Assembly (NCBI GenBank): GCA_029782295.1
Contig: JAKOVB010000089.1
Location: 682,001-746,000 of the forward strand
DNA: 64,000 nt
DNA from: Pseudomonadota bacterium
GTDB lineage: Bacteria > Pseudomonadota > Gammaproteobacteria > Burkholderiales > Methylophilaceae
Reading direction: 5' to 3'
Under the pieces are notes generated by a model. The model was given only the letters and a program-made list of their open reading frames with translations. It had not been told where the DNA came from and did not search any database. Shown piece after piece: positions 26,308 to 35,266 of this stretch; positions within the stretch are counted from its first letter, which is position 1; each line of letters starts with the position of its first letter. A program made the translations under genes and the position numbers.

Positions 26308-26789
26308 AACGACTGCACATCCATGTTTCCGTCGACAACCTGGCCGAAAGCGTACGCTTCTACAGCGCGATGTTCGCGACGGAACCGACCGTCCTGGAAA
26401 AGGACTACGCCAAATGGATGCTGGACGATCCGCGCGTGAATTTCGCGATTTCCAACCGTGGGGCCAAGGTGGGACTCGATCATCTGGGTATCCAGGCCGA
26501 ATCGGCAGAGGAACTGGAAGAAATCCATCAGCGCATCGCTTCGGCGGCACTGCCGCATCTGGCGCAACCCGACAGCAACTGCTGTTACGCGAATTCGGAC
26601 AAACACTGGAGCCTGGACCCCAGCGGCATCCCCTGGGAAGCTTTCCATACGCTGGGCTCGATTCCCACCTTCGGCGAGCACACAAAAGCCAGCCTGGCGC
26701 CGCAATCCGCATGCTGCGCGCCAATTTCGCTGGACACGCTCAAGGCCGGCGGCGTCAAGAAACCATCCGCTCCTTCCTGTTGCGGCTGA
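26304..26789 (+). CDS. ArsI/CadI-family vicinal-oxygen-chelate protein
   Basis: The 161-residue protein starts with LHIHVSVDNLAESVRFYSAM and shows the glyoxalase/VOC fold with GLDHLGIQAES and the later SLDPSGIPWEAFHTLG segment. A conserved vicinal Cys pair (NCCYANSDKHW), as in ArsI C-As lyases and CadI, is present, and there are more Cys pairs in the tail (SACCAP, SCCG). I set the start at TTG 26304: GAGGAG lies 8 nt upstream, it overlaps the arsR stop by 4 bp, and it matches the family N-terminus. The longer frame upstream is an artefact. It may split C-As bonds or bind As/Cd. Confidence 0.88.
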   Translation: MKRLHIHVSVDNLAESVRFYSAMFATEPTVLEKDYAKWMLDDPRVNFAISNRGAKVGLDHLGIQAESAEELEEIHQRIASAALPHLAQPDSNCCYANSDKHWSLDPSGIPWEAFHTLGSIPTFGEHTKASLAPQSACCAPISLDTLKAGGVKKPSAPSCCG

Positions 26790-26791
26790 AC

Positions 26792-27850
26792 ATGAACAAC
26801 CGTAGCGAACAAGCAGCCTTGCCGATGAGTTTCTTCGAGCGTTACCTGACGTTATGGGTGGCGACCTGCATCCTGGCCGGCATCGGCCTCGGCCAGTGGC
26901 TGCCGGGATTTTTCCAGGCCATCGGCCGGATGGAAATCGCCCAGGTGAACCTGCCGGTGGGCCTGCTGATCTGGGTCATGATCATCCCGATGCTGGTCAA
27001 GGTCGATTTCGGCGCGCTGCATGAGGTGAAGTCGCACTGGAAAGGCATCGGCGTCACGCTGTTCGTGAACTGGGCAGTGAAGCCCTTCTCGATGGCCCTG
27101 CTCGGCTGGGTATTCATCCGCCACGTGTTCGCCCCCTACTTGCCCGCCGATCAGGTCGATAGCTATATCGCCGGGCTGATCCTTCTGGCGGCGGCCCCCT
27201 GCACGGCCATGGTGTTCGTCTGGAGCCGCCTGACCGGGGGCGATCCGCTGTTCACGCTGTCGCAGGTCGCACTCAACGACACCATCATGATTTTCGCGTT
27301 CGCCCCCATCGTCGGCCTGTTGCTGGGAATCTCCTCCATCAGTGTGCCCTGGGCCACCCTGCTGACTTCCGTCATCCTTTACATCGTGGTGCCGGTTGCC
27401 TTGGCGCAACTGTGGCGAAAAGCCCTGCTCAGGGGCGGCCAGGCACGCTTCGACGCCGCCATGGCCGCCATCGGTCCGTGGTCGATCGCGGCGCTGCTGG
27501 CCACGCTGGTGCTGCTGTTCGCCTTCCAGGGCGAGGCGATCCTGAAGCAGCCCATGGTCATCGCCCTGCTGGCGGTGCCGATCCTGATCCAGGTGTTCTT
27601 CAACGCCGCGCTCGCTTACTGGCTGAACCGCCGCGTCGGCGAAAAACACAACGTGGCCTGCCCTTCCGCGCTCATCGGTGCCAGCAATTTCTTCGAACTG
27701 GCCGTGGCCGCGGCCATCAGCATCTTCGGGTTCAACTCCGGCGCCGCGCTGGCGACCGTGGTCGGGGTGCTGATCGAGGTCCCGGTCATGCTGCTGGTGG
27801 TGCGGGTGGTGAACAACACCCGGGCCTGGTACGAACACACCACCCCCTGA
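26792..27850 (+). CDS. acr3: Arsenite efflux permease, ACR3 family
   Basis: The 352-residue protein has about ten membrane helices and ACR3 signatures: LPVGLLIWVMIIPMLVKVDF, then AAPCTAMVFVWSRLTGGD with the essential Cys, ALNDTIMIFAF, and CPSALIGASNFFELAVA near the C-terminus. It exports arsenite with proton exchange. The start ATG at 26792 follows the CadI-like stop by 2 bp; longer frames upstream overlap that gene. It is the third gene of the ars operon. Confidence 0.95.
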   Translation: MNNRSEQAALPMSFFERYLTLWVATCILAGIGLGQWLPGFFQAIGRMEIAQVNLPVGLLIWVMIIPMLVKVDFGALHEVKSHWKGIGVTLFVNWAVKPFSMALLGWVFIRHVFAPYLPADQVDSYIAGLILLAAAPCTAMVFVWSRLTGGDPLFTLSQVALNDTIMIFAFAPIVGLLLGISSISVPWATLLTSVILYIVVPVALAQLWRKALLRGGQARFDAAMAAIGPWSIAALLATLVLLFAFQGEAILKQPMVIALLAVPILIQVFFNAALAYWLNRRVGEKHNVACPSALIGASNFFELAVAAAISIFGFNSGAALATVVGVLIEVPVMLLVVRVVNNTRAWYEHTTP

Positions 27851-27879
27851 TAACCCCTGTCATTCAAGCGAGCATCGAC

Positions 27880-28359
27880 ATGAACGTCCTCTTTCTTTGC
27901 ACCGGAAACTCCTGCCGATCCATCCTCGGCGAGGCCACCTTCAACCATCTGGCCCCTGCGGGCTGGAAGGCCATGAGCGCCGGCAGCAAGCCAACCGGCC
28001 AGGTGCATCCGCGTTCGCTGGCACTGCTGGCCCGCGAAGGTATCTCCACGGAGGGCTATTACAGCAAATCCTGGGAAAACCTGCCGGCGACACCGGACAT
28101 CGTCATCTCCGTATGCGGCAACGCCGCGAACGAAACCTGCCCGGCCTATCTGGGGCCGGTGTTGCGCAGCCATTGGGGGGTGGAGGATCCTGCCCACGCC
28201 ACAGGCACGGACGAGGAAATCGACGCGGCTTTCATGACTGCTTACCGCATCCTGCGCGCACGCATCGAGGCTTTTTTCGCGCTACCGCTGGAAACGCTGA
28301 AAGACGACAAGGCCGCACTGAAGGCCGAGATGGACCGTATCGCCACCCTGATGGCATAA
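27880..28359 (+). CDS. arsC: Arsenate reductase, low-molecular-weight phosphatase type
   Basis: The 159-residue protein begins MNVLFLCTGNSCRS, the CX5R phosphatase loop with catalytic Cys7 and Arg13, and ends with the usual helical segment. A second Cys pair needed for thioredoxin-coupled arsenate reduction may be Cys in SVCGNAANETCPAY. It reduces arsenate to arsenite for the ACR3 pump encoded 29 bp upstream. It closes the operon. Confidence 0.92.
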   Translation: MNVLFLCTGNSCRSILGEATFNHLAPAGWKAMSAGSKPTGQVHPRSLALLAREGISTEGYYSKSWENLPATPDIVISVCGNAANETCPAYLGPVLRSHWGVEDPAHATGTDEEIDAAFMTAYRILRARIEAFFALPLETLKDDKAALKAEMDRIATLMA

Positions 28360-28393
28360 GCGCCTCGGCAACGGCAGGTAAAGGCGGCACCTG

Positions 28394-28684
28394 TCAGGCC
28401 GTTTCCGGGGCCGCTGCTTCACCTGAAGGCGCGGGGGTCGCAACCTGCACGGCCCCGGCCGGCGTGACTGGCATTGTCTCCAGTCCGCACTTAACCCCCA
28501 GATACCAGAAAGCCTTTTCTGTCGGGTCGATGACCTTGGGCGCGGTCGGGACCAGCCTCCGGTTCCTGGCATATTTCCTGGCCGCAAGCAGGCCGTGATA
28601 GAGCGCATTGCGCTGCTCGATCATCCGGTCGAAAGCCGCCGCGTTCACGTATGCCTGGTTGGCTGGCTTCAAATGCTCTGACAT
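28394..28684 (-). CDS. Small hypothetical protein
   Basis: The 96-residue product has a helical, Arg/Lys-rich first two thirds (AAAFDRMIEQRNALYHGLLAA, then KYARNRRLVP) and an Ala/Pro-rich C-terminal tail that looks disordered. I do not recognise a family. It is convergent with arsC (34 bp apart) and is followed upstream by an esterase gene on the same strand. Composition fits a real gene, but there is no strong ribosome site. Confidence 0.5.
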   Translation of the reverse strand: MSEHLKPANQAYVNAAAFDRMIEQRNALYHGLLAARKYARNRRLVPTAPKVIDPTEKAFWYLGVKCGLETMPVTPAGAVQVATPAPSGEAAAPETA

Positions 28685-28799
28685 CGATTCACTCGTACGC
28701 TCTGGTTGCTGGACGGGCTGGGAGGAAACCGCATTCTAAACGAGCCGTATCGATCCATCGACCCTTCGGCAGCCAGGGACACTCTGCCGATCGGCCAGG

Positions 28800-29477
28800 T
28801 CAAATTCCACGCATGGCGTTCTGCCAACTGCGCATGGGGATCACCGTGCGCAAGCGGTGCACCGCGCGCTCGACCAGCACCTCGTGGGGCAGATGGCCCA
28901 CCCCCTCGGCGATATCAAGCGTGGCATCGCCCTGCAATTCATTGAGCCGCTGGAACGCGAGTTCCGCGTGCAGCACCGGAATGACGACGTCCTCATTCCC
29001 ATGGAACAGATACAGGGTCGTCAGTTTCGGTGCAGTCTCCGGCAGTTTCGCGAATCGCCCGGAAAAAGCCAGCACGCGCCCCACGCCGCCGTCATGCGCG
29101 ACACTGTATTCCAGGGACATGATCGCGCCTTGCGAAAACCCGACCAGGGCAGTATCCGGCGGCACCAGCCCAAAGCGTTCCTGGGCCTGCCGGATGAAGG
29201 CATGCAGTGCGGGAAGGGCCTCCATCACGCGGGCCACCCGGCTTTCCTCCGTGACGTTCCGGATTGAGAACCACTGCCGTCCCTCCCCGCCCCCGTCGAA
29301 CGGGAGCGCGCCTTCCGGCAGGAGGAAGGCCGCGGATGGATAATCCCGCCGCAATCGGGTTGCGACCGGCAGGAGATCCCGCGCCCGGCCGCCTACTCCG
29401 TGCAGCAGGATGAAAAGCTGCTGCACGGGGCCCGACTCCGGCAGCAACTCGAGGCTACCGACACTGATTTCAGTCAT
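28800..29477 (-). CDS. Carboxylesterase, YpfH/phospholipase type
   Basis: The 225-residue protein has an alpha/beta hydrolase pattern of the carboxylesterase/YpfH group: LFILLHGVGGRARDLLPVA, the nucleophile motif GFSQGAIMSLE, FHGNEDVVIPV with the likely Asp and GVGHLPHE with the catalytic His. It should cleave short-chain esters in the cytoplasm. It is a single gene; GGTAATGGAAT precedes the ATG. Confidence 0.88.
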   Translation of the reverse strand: MTEISVGSLELLPESGPVQQLFILLHGVGGRARDLLPVATRLRRDYPSAAFLLPEGALPFDGGGEGRQWFSIRNVTEESRVARVMEALPALHAFIRQAQERFGLVPPDTALVGFSQGAIMSLEYSVAHDGGVGRVLAFSGRFAKLPETAPKLTTLYLFHGNEDVVIPVLHAELAFQRLNELQGDATLDIAEGVGHLPHEVLVERAVHRLRTVIPMRSWQNAMRGI

Positions 29478-29644
29478 ATTCCATTACCTTCATTCATGCA
29501 TGGGGGATCACCACCTCGCCGATCATGAGCGATCAGAAAACCCTTTCCCTTTCGAGTCAACCGGCATTCCTGGCACAAAATGCAACCAATTGATTTATCG
29601 ATATTCTTTCAAATCAAAATCCATGCCCGGCATTTTGAAACGGA

Positions 29645-29664
29645 TTAGTACAAATGGACTATTG
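29645..29664 (+). promoter_or_regulatory. PEP-CTERM element, copy D
   Basis: TTAGTACAAATGGACTATTG, 110 bp upstream of the PEP-CTERM start at 29775. It differs from the other copies at two or three positions in the left arm; the right arm GGACTATTG is exact. Confidence 0.75.
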
Positions 29665-29774
29665 TGAGCCCCGCTTGGATGCCAGACACTGGCCTCACCT
29701 GTTGCGGTTTTGGAGTATCAGTTCCGACTTAGCAAGGTGTGTTTACGGCGTTTCCTTATTAAGGGGGGTTCATC

Positions 29775-30434
29775 ATGTTTATTCGCAAATTGACTCAAGT
29801 TGCCATTTCGTCCTTGTTTCTGGTCACTAGCGCGCAGGCTGCCACGACCTTCTACTCCAACGAAGCGGCCTTCCTCAGTGCTTCCGGTGGTTCGCTGACG
29901 TTCGAAAGCTTCGAAAACGCATCAATGGCTTCTGCGACATCCGTATCATTCCCGGGCGGCAGCTTCGACTGCTCCGGCTCGTCATATTGCCCGGGTTTCT
30001 ACGGGATCAGCAGTTTGTTTGCACATACAGGCGTCCAATCCGTCTACTTCGCCTCACCGGACTCGGCAACCTTCACTTTCAGCAGTGCCATTAACGCATT
30101 CGGCATTCACATTGGCGGCGCAGGCGATGTCGCAGTCAACACCATGACCGCCATGCTGGGCAACGGAGATTCCGGACTGGCTCTCAACAATTACAGCGGG
30201 CCATACACGGTGTTCGGGACTAACGATGTGTTCTTCGGGGCCATCTCCAGCACCCCGTTCACGACCGTGACGTTCATTCCGAACAATCGCGACGATGGCA
30301 TCTTTTTTGATTCCATGCATTACGGTACTGCTCCAGTCCCGGAACCTGAAAGCTATGCAATGATGCTGGCAGGTCTTGGGCTGGTTGGACTTTTGGCGCG
30401 CCGCCGCCAGAACAAGCTGGCTAATCTGGCTTGA
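29775..30434 (+). CDS. PEP-CTERM sorting-domain protein
   Basis: The 219-residue protein has a signal peptide (FIRKLTQVAISSLFLVTS, cleavage near AQA) and a C-terminal VPEPESYAMM, hydrophobic helix, ARRRQNKLANLA. The body has FYSNEAAFLSASGGSLTFES, like a family of PEP-CTERM exoproteins with an N-terminal F-x-S-E-x-x-F motif, and two Cys that may form a disulfide. AAGGGGGG precedes the ATG. It is monocistronic, with element D upstream and a terminator at 30451. It lies in the GC-rich part, away from the other three. Confidence 0.92.
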   Translation: MFIRKLTQVAISSLFLVTSAQAATTFYSNEAAFLSASGGSLTFESFENASMASATSVSFPGGSFDCSGSSYCPGFYGISSLFAHTGVQSVYFASPDSATFTFSSAINAFGIHIGGAGDVAVNTMTAMLGNGDSGLALNNYSGPYTVFGTNDVFFGAISSTPFTTVTFIPNNRDDGIFFDSMHYGTAPVPEPESYAMMLAGLGLVGLLARRRQNKLANLA

Positions 30435-30450
30435 TGCCTGCACTTACAGA

Positions 30451-30475
30451 ACGGGAGCTTCGGCTCCCGTTTTTG
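30451..30475 (+). terminator. Rho-independent terminator
   Basis: ACGGGAGC-TTCG-GCTCCCGT followed by TTTT. It ends the PEP-CTERM gene 17 bp after its stop. Confidence 0.9.
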
Positions 30476-30509
30476 TTTCCAGACACCCCCGACCGGGCCA
30501 GCGCCATCG

Positions 30510-30719
30510 TCACTTCCGCAACGGGTCCAGCATCGACTTCAGCCCGTTGTGGTCGATCTCCTGCATCAGGTTGAGCAACCGGCCGATCTCGCCTGGCGGG
30601 AATCCTTCACGGGCGAACCAGTTGAGGTAGTTGCCCGGCAGGTCGGCGATCAGGCGACCCTTGTACTTGCCATAGGGCATCCTGAGCGTCACCAGCCGGG
30701 TCAGATCCTCCGCATTCAT
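30510..30719 (-). CDS. DUF3820 family protein
   Basis: The 69-residue product reads MNAEDLTRLVTLRMPYGKYK and continues with GRLIADLPGNYLNWFAREGF, the signature of DUF3820, sometimes annotated as quorum-sensing-regulated virulence factor or exonuclease-linked domain. Function is not established. The ATG at 30719 was chosen to fit the family; the longer frame upstream runs into the response regulator promoter. It is convergent with the PEP-CTERM gene. Confidence 0.85.
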   Translation of the reverse strand: MNAEDLTRLVTLRMPYGKYKGRLIADLPGNYLNWFAREGFPPGEIGRLLNLMQEIDHNGLKSMLDPLRK

Positions 30720-30875
30720 TCCTGCACCTGTCACTCTGCATACCCTTAACACCCGTAAATTCGTGCAGTATACCGGCTCCAGCGACTGCGCCTTAACAAC
30801 CGTCGCAAGACTGCGTAGTATGATCACTGCAAGGCAAGTGGTCGCCGCCAAAACCCAACAGGATGCATTCGCAAC

Positions 30876-32432
30876 ATGCCTGAATCTAGTACTGGCAACT
30901 GTCAGGATTTCAAGGTGTTGGTCGTGGAAGACACCAACAGCATCCGGCTGATGCTGATCTCGTTCATCCAGCAAGCGGGCTACCAGGTCTGCTCGGCGGA
31001 GAACGGTGAGATCGCGGTCGAGACGTTCGGCAGAGAACGTCCGGACCTTGTGCTCATGGACGTCGTGATGCCTGTCATGGATGGCCGCGAAGCGACCAGC
31101 CGCATCAAAGCGATTGCGGGGGATCGCTGGGTTCCCGTGATCCTCCTTTCGGCCATGTCGGACATCGAAGACCTGGTGGCGGGAATCAATGCCGGAGCTG
31201 ACGATTACCTCTTCAAGCCCGTGAACCTGGTGGTCCTGGAAGCCAAGCTGCGCTCCATCGGGCGGACGCTGTCCCTGCAGCGCAAGCTGGAGACCTCCAC
31301 CAGGCAGATGGCGGCGATGTCCGAGAATCTCGTGGACGGAGTCATCAAGATCGATGAGGCCGGGGTCATCCAATGGGCCAGCCAATCAGCGCTCAGGATC
31401 TTCGGCTACACGTTGCAGGAACTGCTCGGCAGGAACATCAAGATGCTGATGCCGGAACCCTACCACAGCGAACACGACGGCTACATCGCAAGATACCTCC
31501 AGCACGGACCTGCCAGAATCATCGGGGTCGGCCAGCGCGAAGTCTCAGGCTTGCGCAAGAGCGGACACACCTTCCCGATGGAACTCGGGGTCAGCGAGAT
31601 GTGGGTGGACGGAACCCGTTCCTTCGTCGGCATCCTGCGCGACATCAGCGAACGCAAAGCACTGGAAAACTCTTTGAAGCAGCAAACCAGCCGCCTGCAG
31701 ACCTATTATGAGGACCAGGAGGTCGAGAACGAGCTGTCGAAGAACATCATGCAGCGCATGATGCAGCAACCGGGGCTTGATGATCGCGCGATTGCCTACT
31801 GGGTCAGTCCCGCCAAAAGCTTCAGCGGAGACGTGGTTGCCAGTCAGCGCGACCCGCAGGGGAAACTGTACGCACTGCTCGCCGATGCCACCGGACACGG
31901 ACTGGCGGCTTCCATCTGCACGCTCCCGATGCTGACCACGTTTTATTCTCTCGCACAGGAAGGCCATGATCTGCCCCACATCATCGATCATCTGAACCAG
32001 ACACTCAAGGACATGCTGCCGGTCGGCCGTTTCGTCGCTGCCCCCATCCTGTGCCTGAACGAAGACACCCGCACCTTGCAACTCTGGCAGGGGGGCACAC
32101 CGGCAAGTTACTGGCTGAATGAACAAGGCCAGGTGAGGCAGCGCCTCGATCCGAAACACCTCCCGCTCGGCATCCTCGCTTCCAGCGAGGAACTACTTAG
32201 CCTGACCACACTTAAGCTGGAACCGGGCGACCAGTTCCTGATGTACTCGGACGGCGTCATCGAGGCGGCCAATACCTCAGGCATATCTTTCGGACATGAT
32301 CGACTGGAAAGGGCCTTGATGAACAAAACCGATGGTGCTGTCATCGAGGCCGTCAAAACGCAACTCAAGGCGTTCACGGAAGGGCTGGAGCAACAGGATG
32401 ACGTCTCGTTGATGCTGGTTTCCTGCCACTGA
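30876..32432 (+). CDS. Response regulator with PAS and PP2C phosphatase domains
   Basis: The 518-residue protein has a receiver domain (residues 12-130, phosphoacceptor Asp62 in LVLMDVVMPVMDG, conserved Lys in YLFKPVN), a PAS domain (about 145-265), a short coiled coil and a SpoIIE/PP2C-type phosphatase (about 310-518, SFSGDVVASQ, ADATGHGLAASI, YSDGVIEA, EQQDDVSLMLV). It resembles RsbU/HsbR regulators that dephosphorylate an anti-sigma antagonist. No STAS protein or kinase gene is adjacent, so its partners are elsewhere. Confidence 0.9.
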   Translation: MPESSTGNCQDFKVLVVEDTNSIRLMLISFIQQAGYQVCSAENGEIAVETFGRERPDLVLMDVVMPVMDGREATSRIKAIAGDRWVPVILLSAMSDIEDLVAGINAGADDYLFKPVNLVVLEAKLRSIGRTLSLQRKLETSTRQMAAMSENLVDGVIKIDEAGVIQWASQSALRIFGYTLQELLGRNIKMLMPEPYHSEHDGYIARYLQHGPARIIGVGQREVSGLRKSGHTFPMELGVSEMWVDGTRSFVGILRDISERKALENSLKQQTSRLQTYYEDQEVENELSKNIMQRMMQQPGLDDRAIAYWVSPAKSFSGDVVASQRDPQGKLYALLADATGHGLAASICTLPMLTTFYSLAQEGHDLPHIIDHLNQTLKDMLPVGRFVAAPILCLNEDTRTLQLWQGGTPASYWLNEQGQVRQRLDPKHLPLGILASSEELLSLTTLKLEPGDQFLMYSDGVIEAANTSGISFGHDRLERALMNKTDGAVIEAVKTQLKAFTEGLEQQDDVSLMLVSCH

Positions 32433-32495
32433 ATTCACTTGCGGCGAAGTCCATGCGGAAGTCACGCAAAGATCACGCTGACCTTGCCACCCCCC

Positions 32496-35174
32496 TCACA
32501 GCACCTTGCGTACCGTCTTCAGGCTATCGTCCTCGACGCTGGTTTCCGCGGTGAAGCCCATGCGGTTCATCAGGTGCAACATGTCGCTGTTGTTGCGGAA
32601 CACGACGCCTTCCATCACTTTCAGGTCCTTGGCGCGCGCGGCCTCCATGAGGGTGGTCATGAGCTTCTGACCGAGGCCCTTGCCGTGCATGTCGTCGGCG
32701 ACGACCAGGGCGAATTCGCAGCTCTCGCCATCGGGGTTGATGGTGAAGCGCGCGACGCCGAGGTTGACCTCGGTACCGGATTCCTCGGTGACGGCGATCA
32801 GTGCCATTTCACGGCTGTAGTCGATCTGCGTGAAGCGCACCAGCATTTCCTGGCTGAGTTCCTGCATGCTGTTCATGTAGCGCATGTAGCGCGATTCGTC
32901 CGACAGGTTGCGCACGAATTCCTGCACCATTTCCGCGTCCTCCGGGCGGATGGGGCGGATGGTGACATCCATGCCGTCGGCGAGTTGCCACCGGCTTTCC
33001 AGATGCGTCGGATAGGGGTAGATGGCCATGTGGGCATAACGGTCGGTGCCGGGCTTGCGGAACTCGACCACCACGCGGGCATCGGCAGCCAGCGCACCGT
33101 GTTCGTCGACGATGAGCGGGTTGATGTCCATCTCCATCAGCATGGGCAGTTCGCACACCATCTCCGAGACCCGTAGCAGCACGGCCTCCAGCGAACCCAT
33201 ATCCGCCGCGGGCAACTGGCGGAAGGCCCCCAGCGTTTTGGAGATGCGGGTGCGCTTGATGAGGTCCCGGGCCAGGAAGGTGTTCAGCGGTGGCAGCGAC
33301 ACGGCACGATCTCCCATCGCTTCCACCATGGTGCCGCCGGCACCGAAGGTGATGATGGGGCCGAATATCGGATCGTTGGTGACGCCGACGATGAGTTCGC
33401 GGCCGTTCGGCTTGACGATCATGGGCTGGATGGAAATGCCTTCCAGATGGGCATCCGGCCTGCGCAGGCTGACGGTCTCCATGATCTCGTGATACGCGGC
33501 ACGCACGGCCGGGGCATTGGTGAGGTTGAGGCGGACGCCGCCGACATCGCTCTTGTGGCTGATGTCCGGGGAGTTGACCTTCATCGCCACCGGGAATCCG
33601 AGTTGCTCCGCGATCAGCAGGGCCTCGGCGGGCGAATGGGCCACCATGGTCTTGGCCACCGGGATGTGGAAGGCCGCCAGCAGGGCCTTGGACTCCATCT
33701 CGCTCAGCACCTTGCGCTTTTCGATCAGCGCGCCCTCGATGACCATGCGCGCCCCTTCCACGTCAGCGGGCTGATGTTCGGAGGACGGGCCCGGCACCTG
33801 CATCAGCAGCTTCTGGTTGAGGTAATAGTTGGAGAGGAAGGCGAACACCTCGACCGCCGGTTCCGGACTGCGGAAATTGGGCCGCCCGGCCGCCAGGAAG
33901 ACCTTGCGCGCCTCGGCTACCTGCCCTTCCCCCATCCAGCACGCCAGGAGAGGCTTGCGATGATGGTTGGCCACTTCGACCACCACCCGCGCCGCTTCCA
34001 GCGGCTTGGTCATGGCTTGCGGGGTGAGGATGGTGAGCACGCCATCCACGTTGGGATCCGTGAGGCAGGCCTCTACCGCGTGCTGGTAGCGGTCGGCCTG
34101 CGCGTCGCCGATGATGTCCACCGGGTTGCCATGTGACCAGTTGGCCGGCAGCACCTGGTTCAGGCGGGCGATGGTCTCTTCGGACAGGGTGGCCATCACC
34201 AGGCCGAGATCGGACGCCCGGTCCGTCGCCATGACACCGGGGCCGCCGCCGTTGGTAACGATGGCGAGGCGATTGCCGGCCGGATGAAAGCCGCAGGATA
34301 ACGCCGCGGCGGCGGAGAACATCTGGATCACCGTTTGCACGCGCACCGCGCCGGAACGCCGCACGGCAGCGTCGAAGGCATCATCCGAGCCGACCAGCGA
34401 GGCGGTGTGCGACATGGCCGCCCTGGAACCGGCCTCGTGGCGCCCGACCTTCACCAGGACGACCGGCTTGACGCGGGCGGCCGCCCGCAGCGAACTCATG
34501 AAGCGGCGCGATTCGCGGATGCCTTCGATGTACAGCAGGATGCTCTTCGTCTGCGGATCGGTAACCAGGTAATCGAGAATCTCGCCGAAATCCACATCGG
34601 CCGATGAACCCATGGACACCACGCTGGAGAAACCGACCGCGCTGGTCTGCGCCCAGTCCAGGATGGCCGTGCATAGCGCGCCCGATTGCGACACCAGGGC
34701 CAGGTTGCCGGCATTGGCGCCCCCCTTGTTGAAGGTGGCGTTGAGGCCGATACCGGGTCGCATGACGCCGAGGCAGTTGGGACCGATCAGGCGGATGCCG
34801 TGGCGACTGGCATTTTCCAGCACCTGGCGCTCCAGTTCCTTGCCCTCCGCACCGACCTCGCTGAAGCCTGCGGTAATGATGATGGCCGCCTTGACGCCAT
34901 GCTCGCCGCATTCCTCGATGATGCCGGGCACGGTCCGGGGCGGGGTGGCGATCACCACCAGATCGACCGGCGCGCCGATCTCGGCGATGGCAGCGTAGGC
35001 CTTGTGGCCCTGCACGGTCTTGTTCTTGGCGTTGATGGCGTACAGCGCCCCCTTGAAGCCGCCTTCCAGCATGTTCTGGAAAACGATCTGGCCGACAGCG
35101 TCGACCCGGTCACTGGCACCGAATACGGCGACGGACTGAGGCGCGAACAGCGGCGTGAGGTAGTGTTTTGACAT
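32496..35174 (-). CDS. ADP-forming acyl-CoA synthetase fused to GNAT acetyltransferase
   Basis: The 892-residue protein has a CoA-binding domain (1-130), a succinyl-CoA ligase-like domain (about 150-450), an ATP-grasp domain (about 490-710) and a C-terminal GNAT domain (about 730-892, with GKGLGQKLMTTLMEAA). This is the layout of the Pat/PatZ protein lysine acetyltransferases. Unlike E. coli PatZ as I recall it (Asn at this place), the phosphorylatable His is present: SHTASLVG with His256. It may thus be an active acyl-CoA synthetase as well as a regulator of acetyl-CoA synthetase. It is not in an operon with the hydrogenase genes upstream on the same strand (about 90 bp gap). Confidence 0.9.
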   Translation of the reverse strand: MSKHYLTPLFAPQSVAVFGASDRVDAVGQIVFQNMLEGGFKGALYAINAKNKTVQGHKAYAAIAEIGAPVDLVVIATPPRTVPGIIEECGEHGVKAAIIITAGFSEVGAEGKELERQVLENASRHGIRLIGPNCLGVMRPGIGLNATFNKGGANAGNLALVSQSGALCTAILDWAQTSAVGFSSVVSMGSSADVDFGEILDYLVTDPQTKSILLYIEGIRESRRFMSSLRAAARVKPVVLVKVGRHEAGSRAAMSHTASLVGSDDAFDAAVRRSGAVRVQTVIQMFSAAAALSCGFHPAGNRLAIVTNGGGPGVMATDRASDLGLVMATLSEETIARLNQVLPANWSHGNPVDIIGDAQADRYQHAVEACLTDPNVDGVLTILTPQAMTKPLEAARVVVEVANHHRKPLLACWMGEGQVAEARKVFLAAGRPNFRSPEPAVEVFAFLSNYYLNQKLLMQVPGPSSEHQPADVEGARMVIEGALIEKRKVLSEMESKALLAAFHIPVAKTMVAHSPAEALLIAEQLGFPVAMKVNSPDISHKSDVGGVRLNLTNAPAVRAAYHEIMETVSLRRPDAHLEGISIQPMIVKPNGRELIVGVTNDPIFGPIITFGAGGTMVEAMGDRAVSLPPLNTFLARDLIKRTRISKTLGAFRQLPAADMGSLEAVLLRVSEMVCELPMLMEMDINPLIVDEHGALAADARVVVEFRKPGTDRYAHMAIYPYPTHLESRWQLADGMDVTIRPIRPEDAEMVQEFVRNLSDESRYMRYMNSMQELSQEMLVRFTQIDYSREMALIAVTEESGTEVNLGVARFTINPDGESCEFALVVADDMHGKGLGQKLMTTLMEAARAKDLKVMEGVVFRNNSDMLHLMNRMGFTAETSVEDDSLKTVRKVL

Positions 35175-35266
35175 AAGCCTGCATTCTCTTTGAAGGTTGA
35201 TCCTGCGTTAAATCGTACTTTCCATGGCCGGGGGCGGTTTCGTCAACATCTGTTCCCCTGCGGGGT

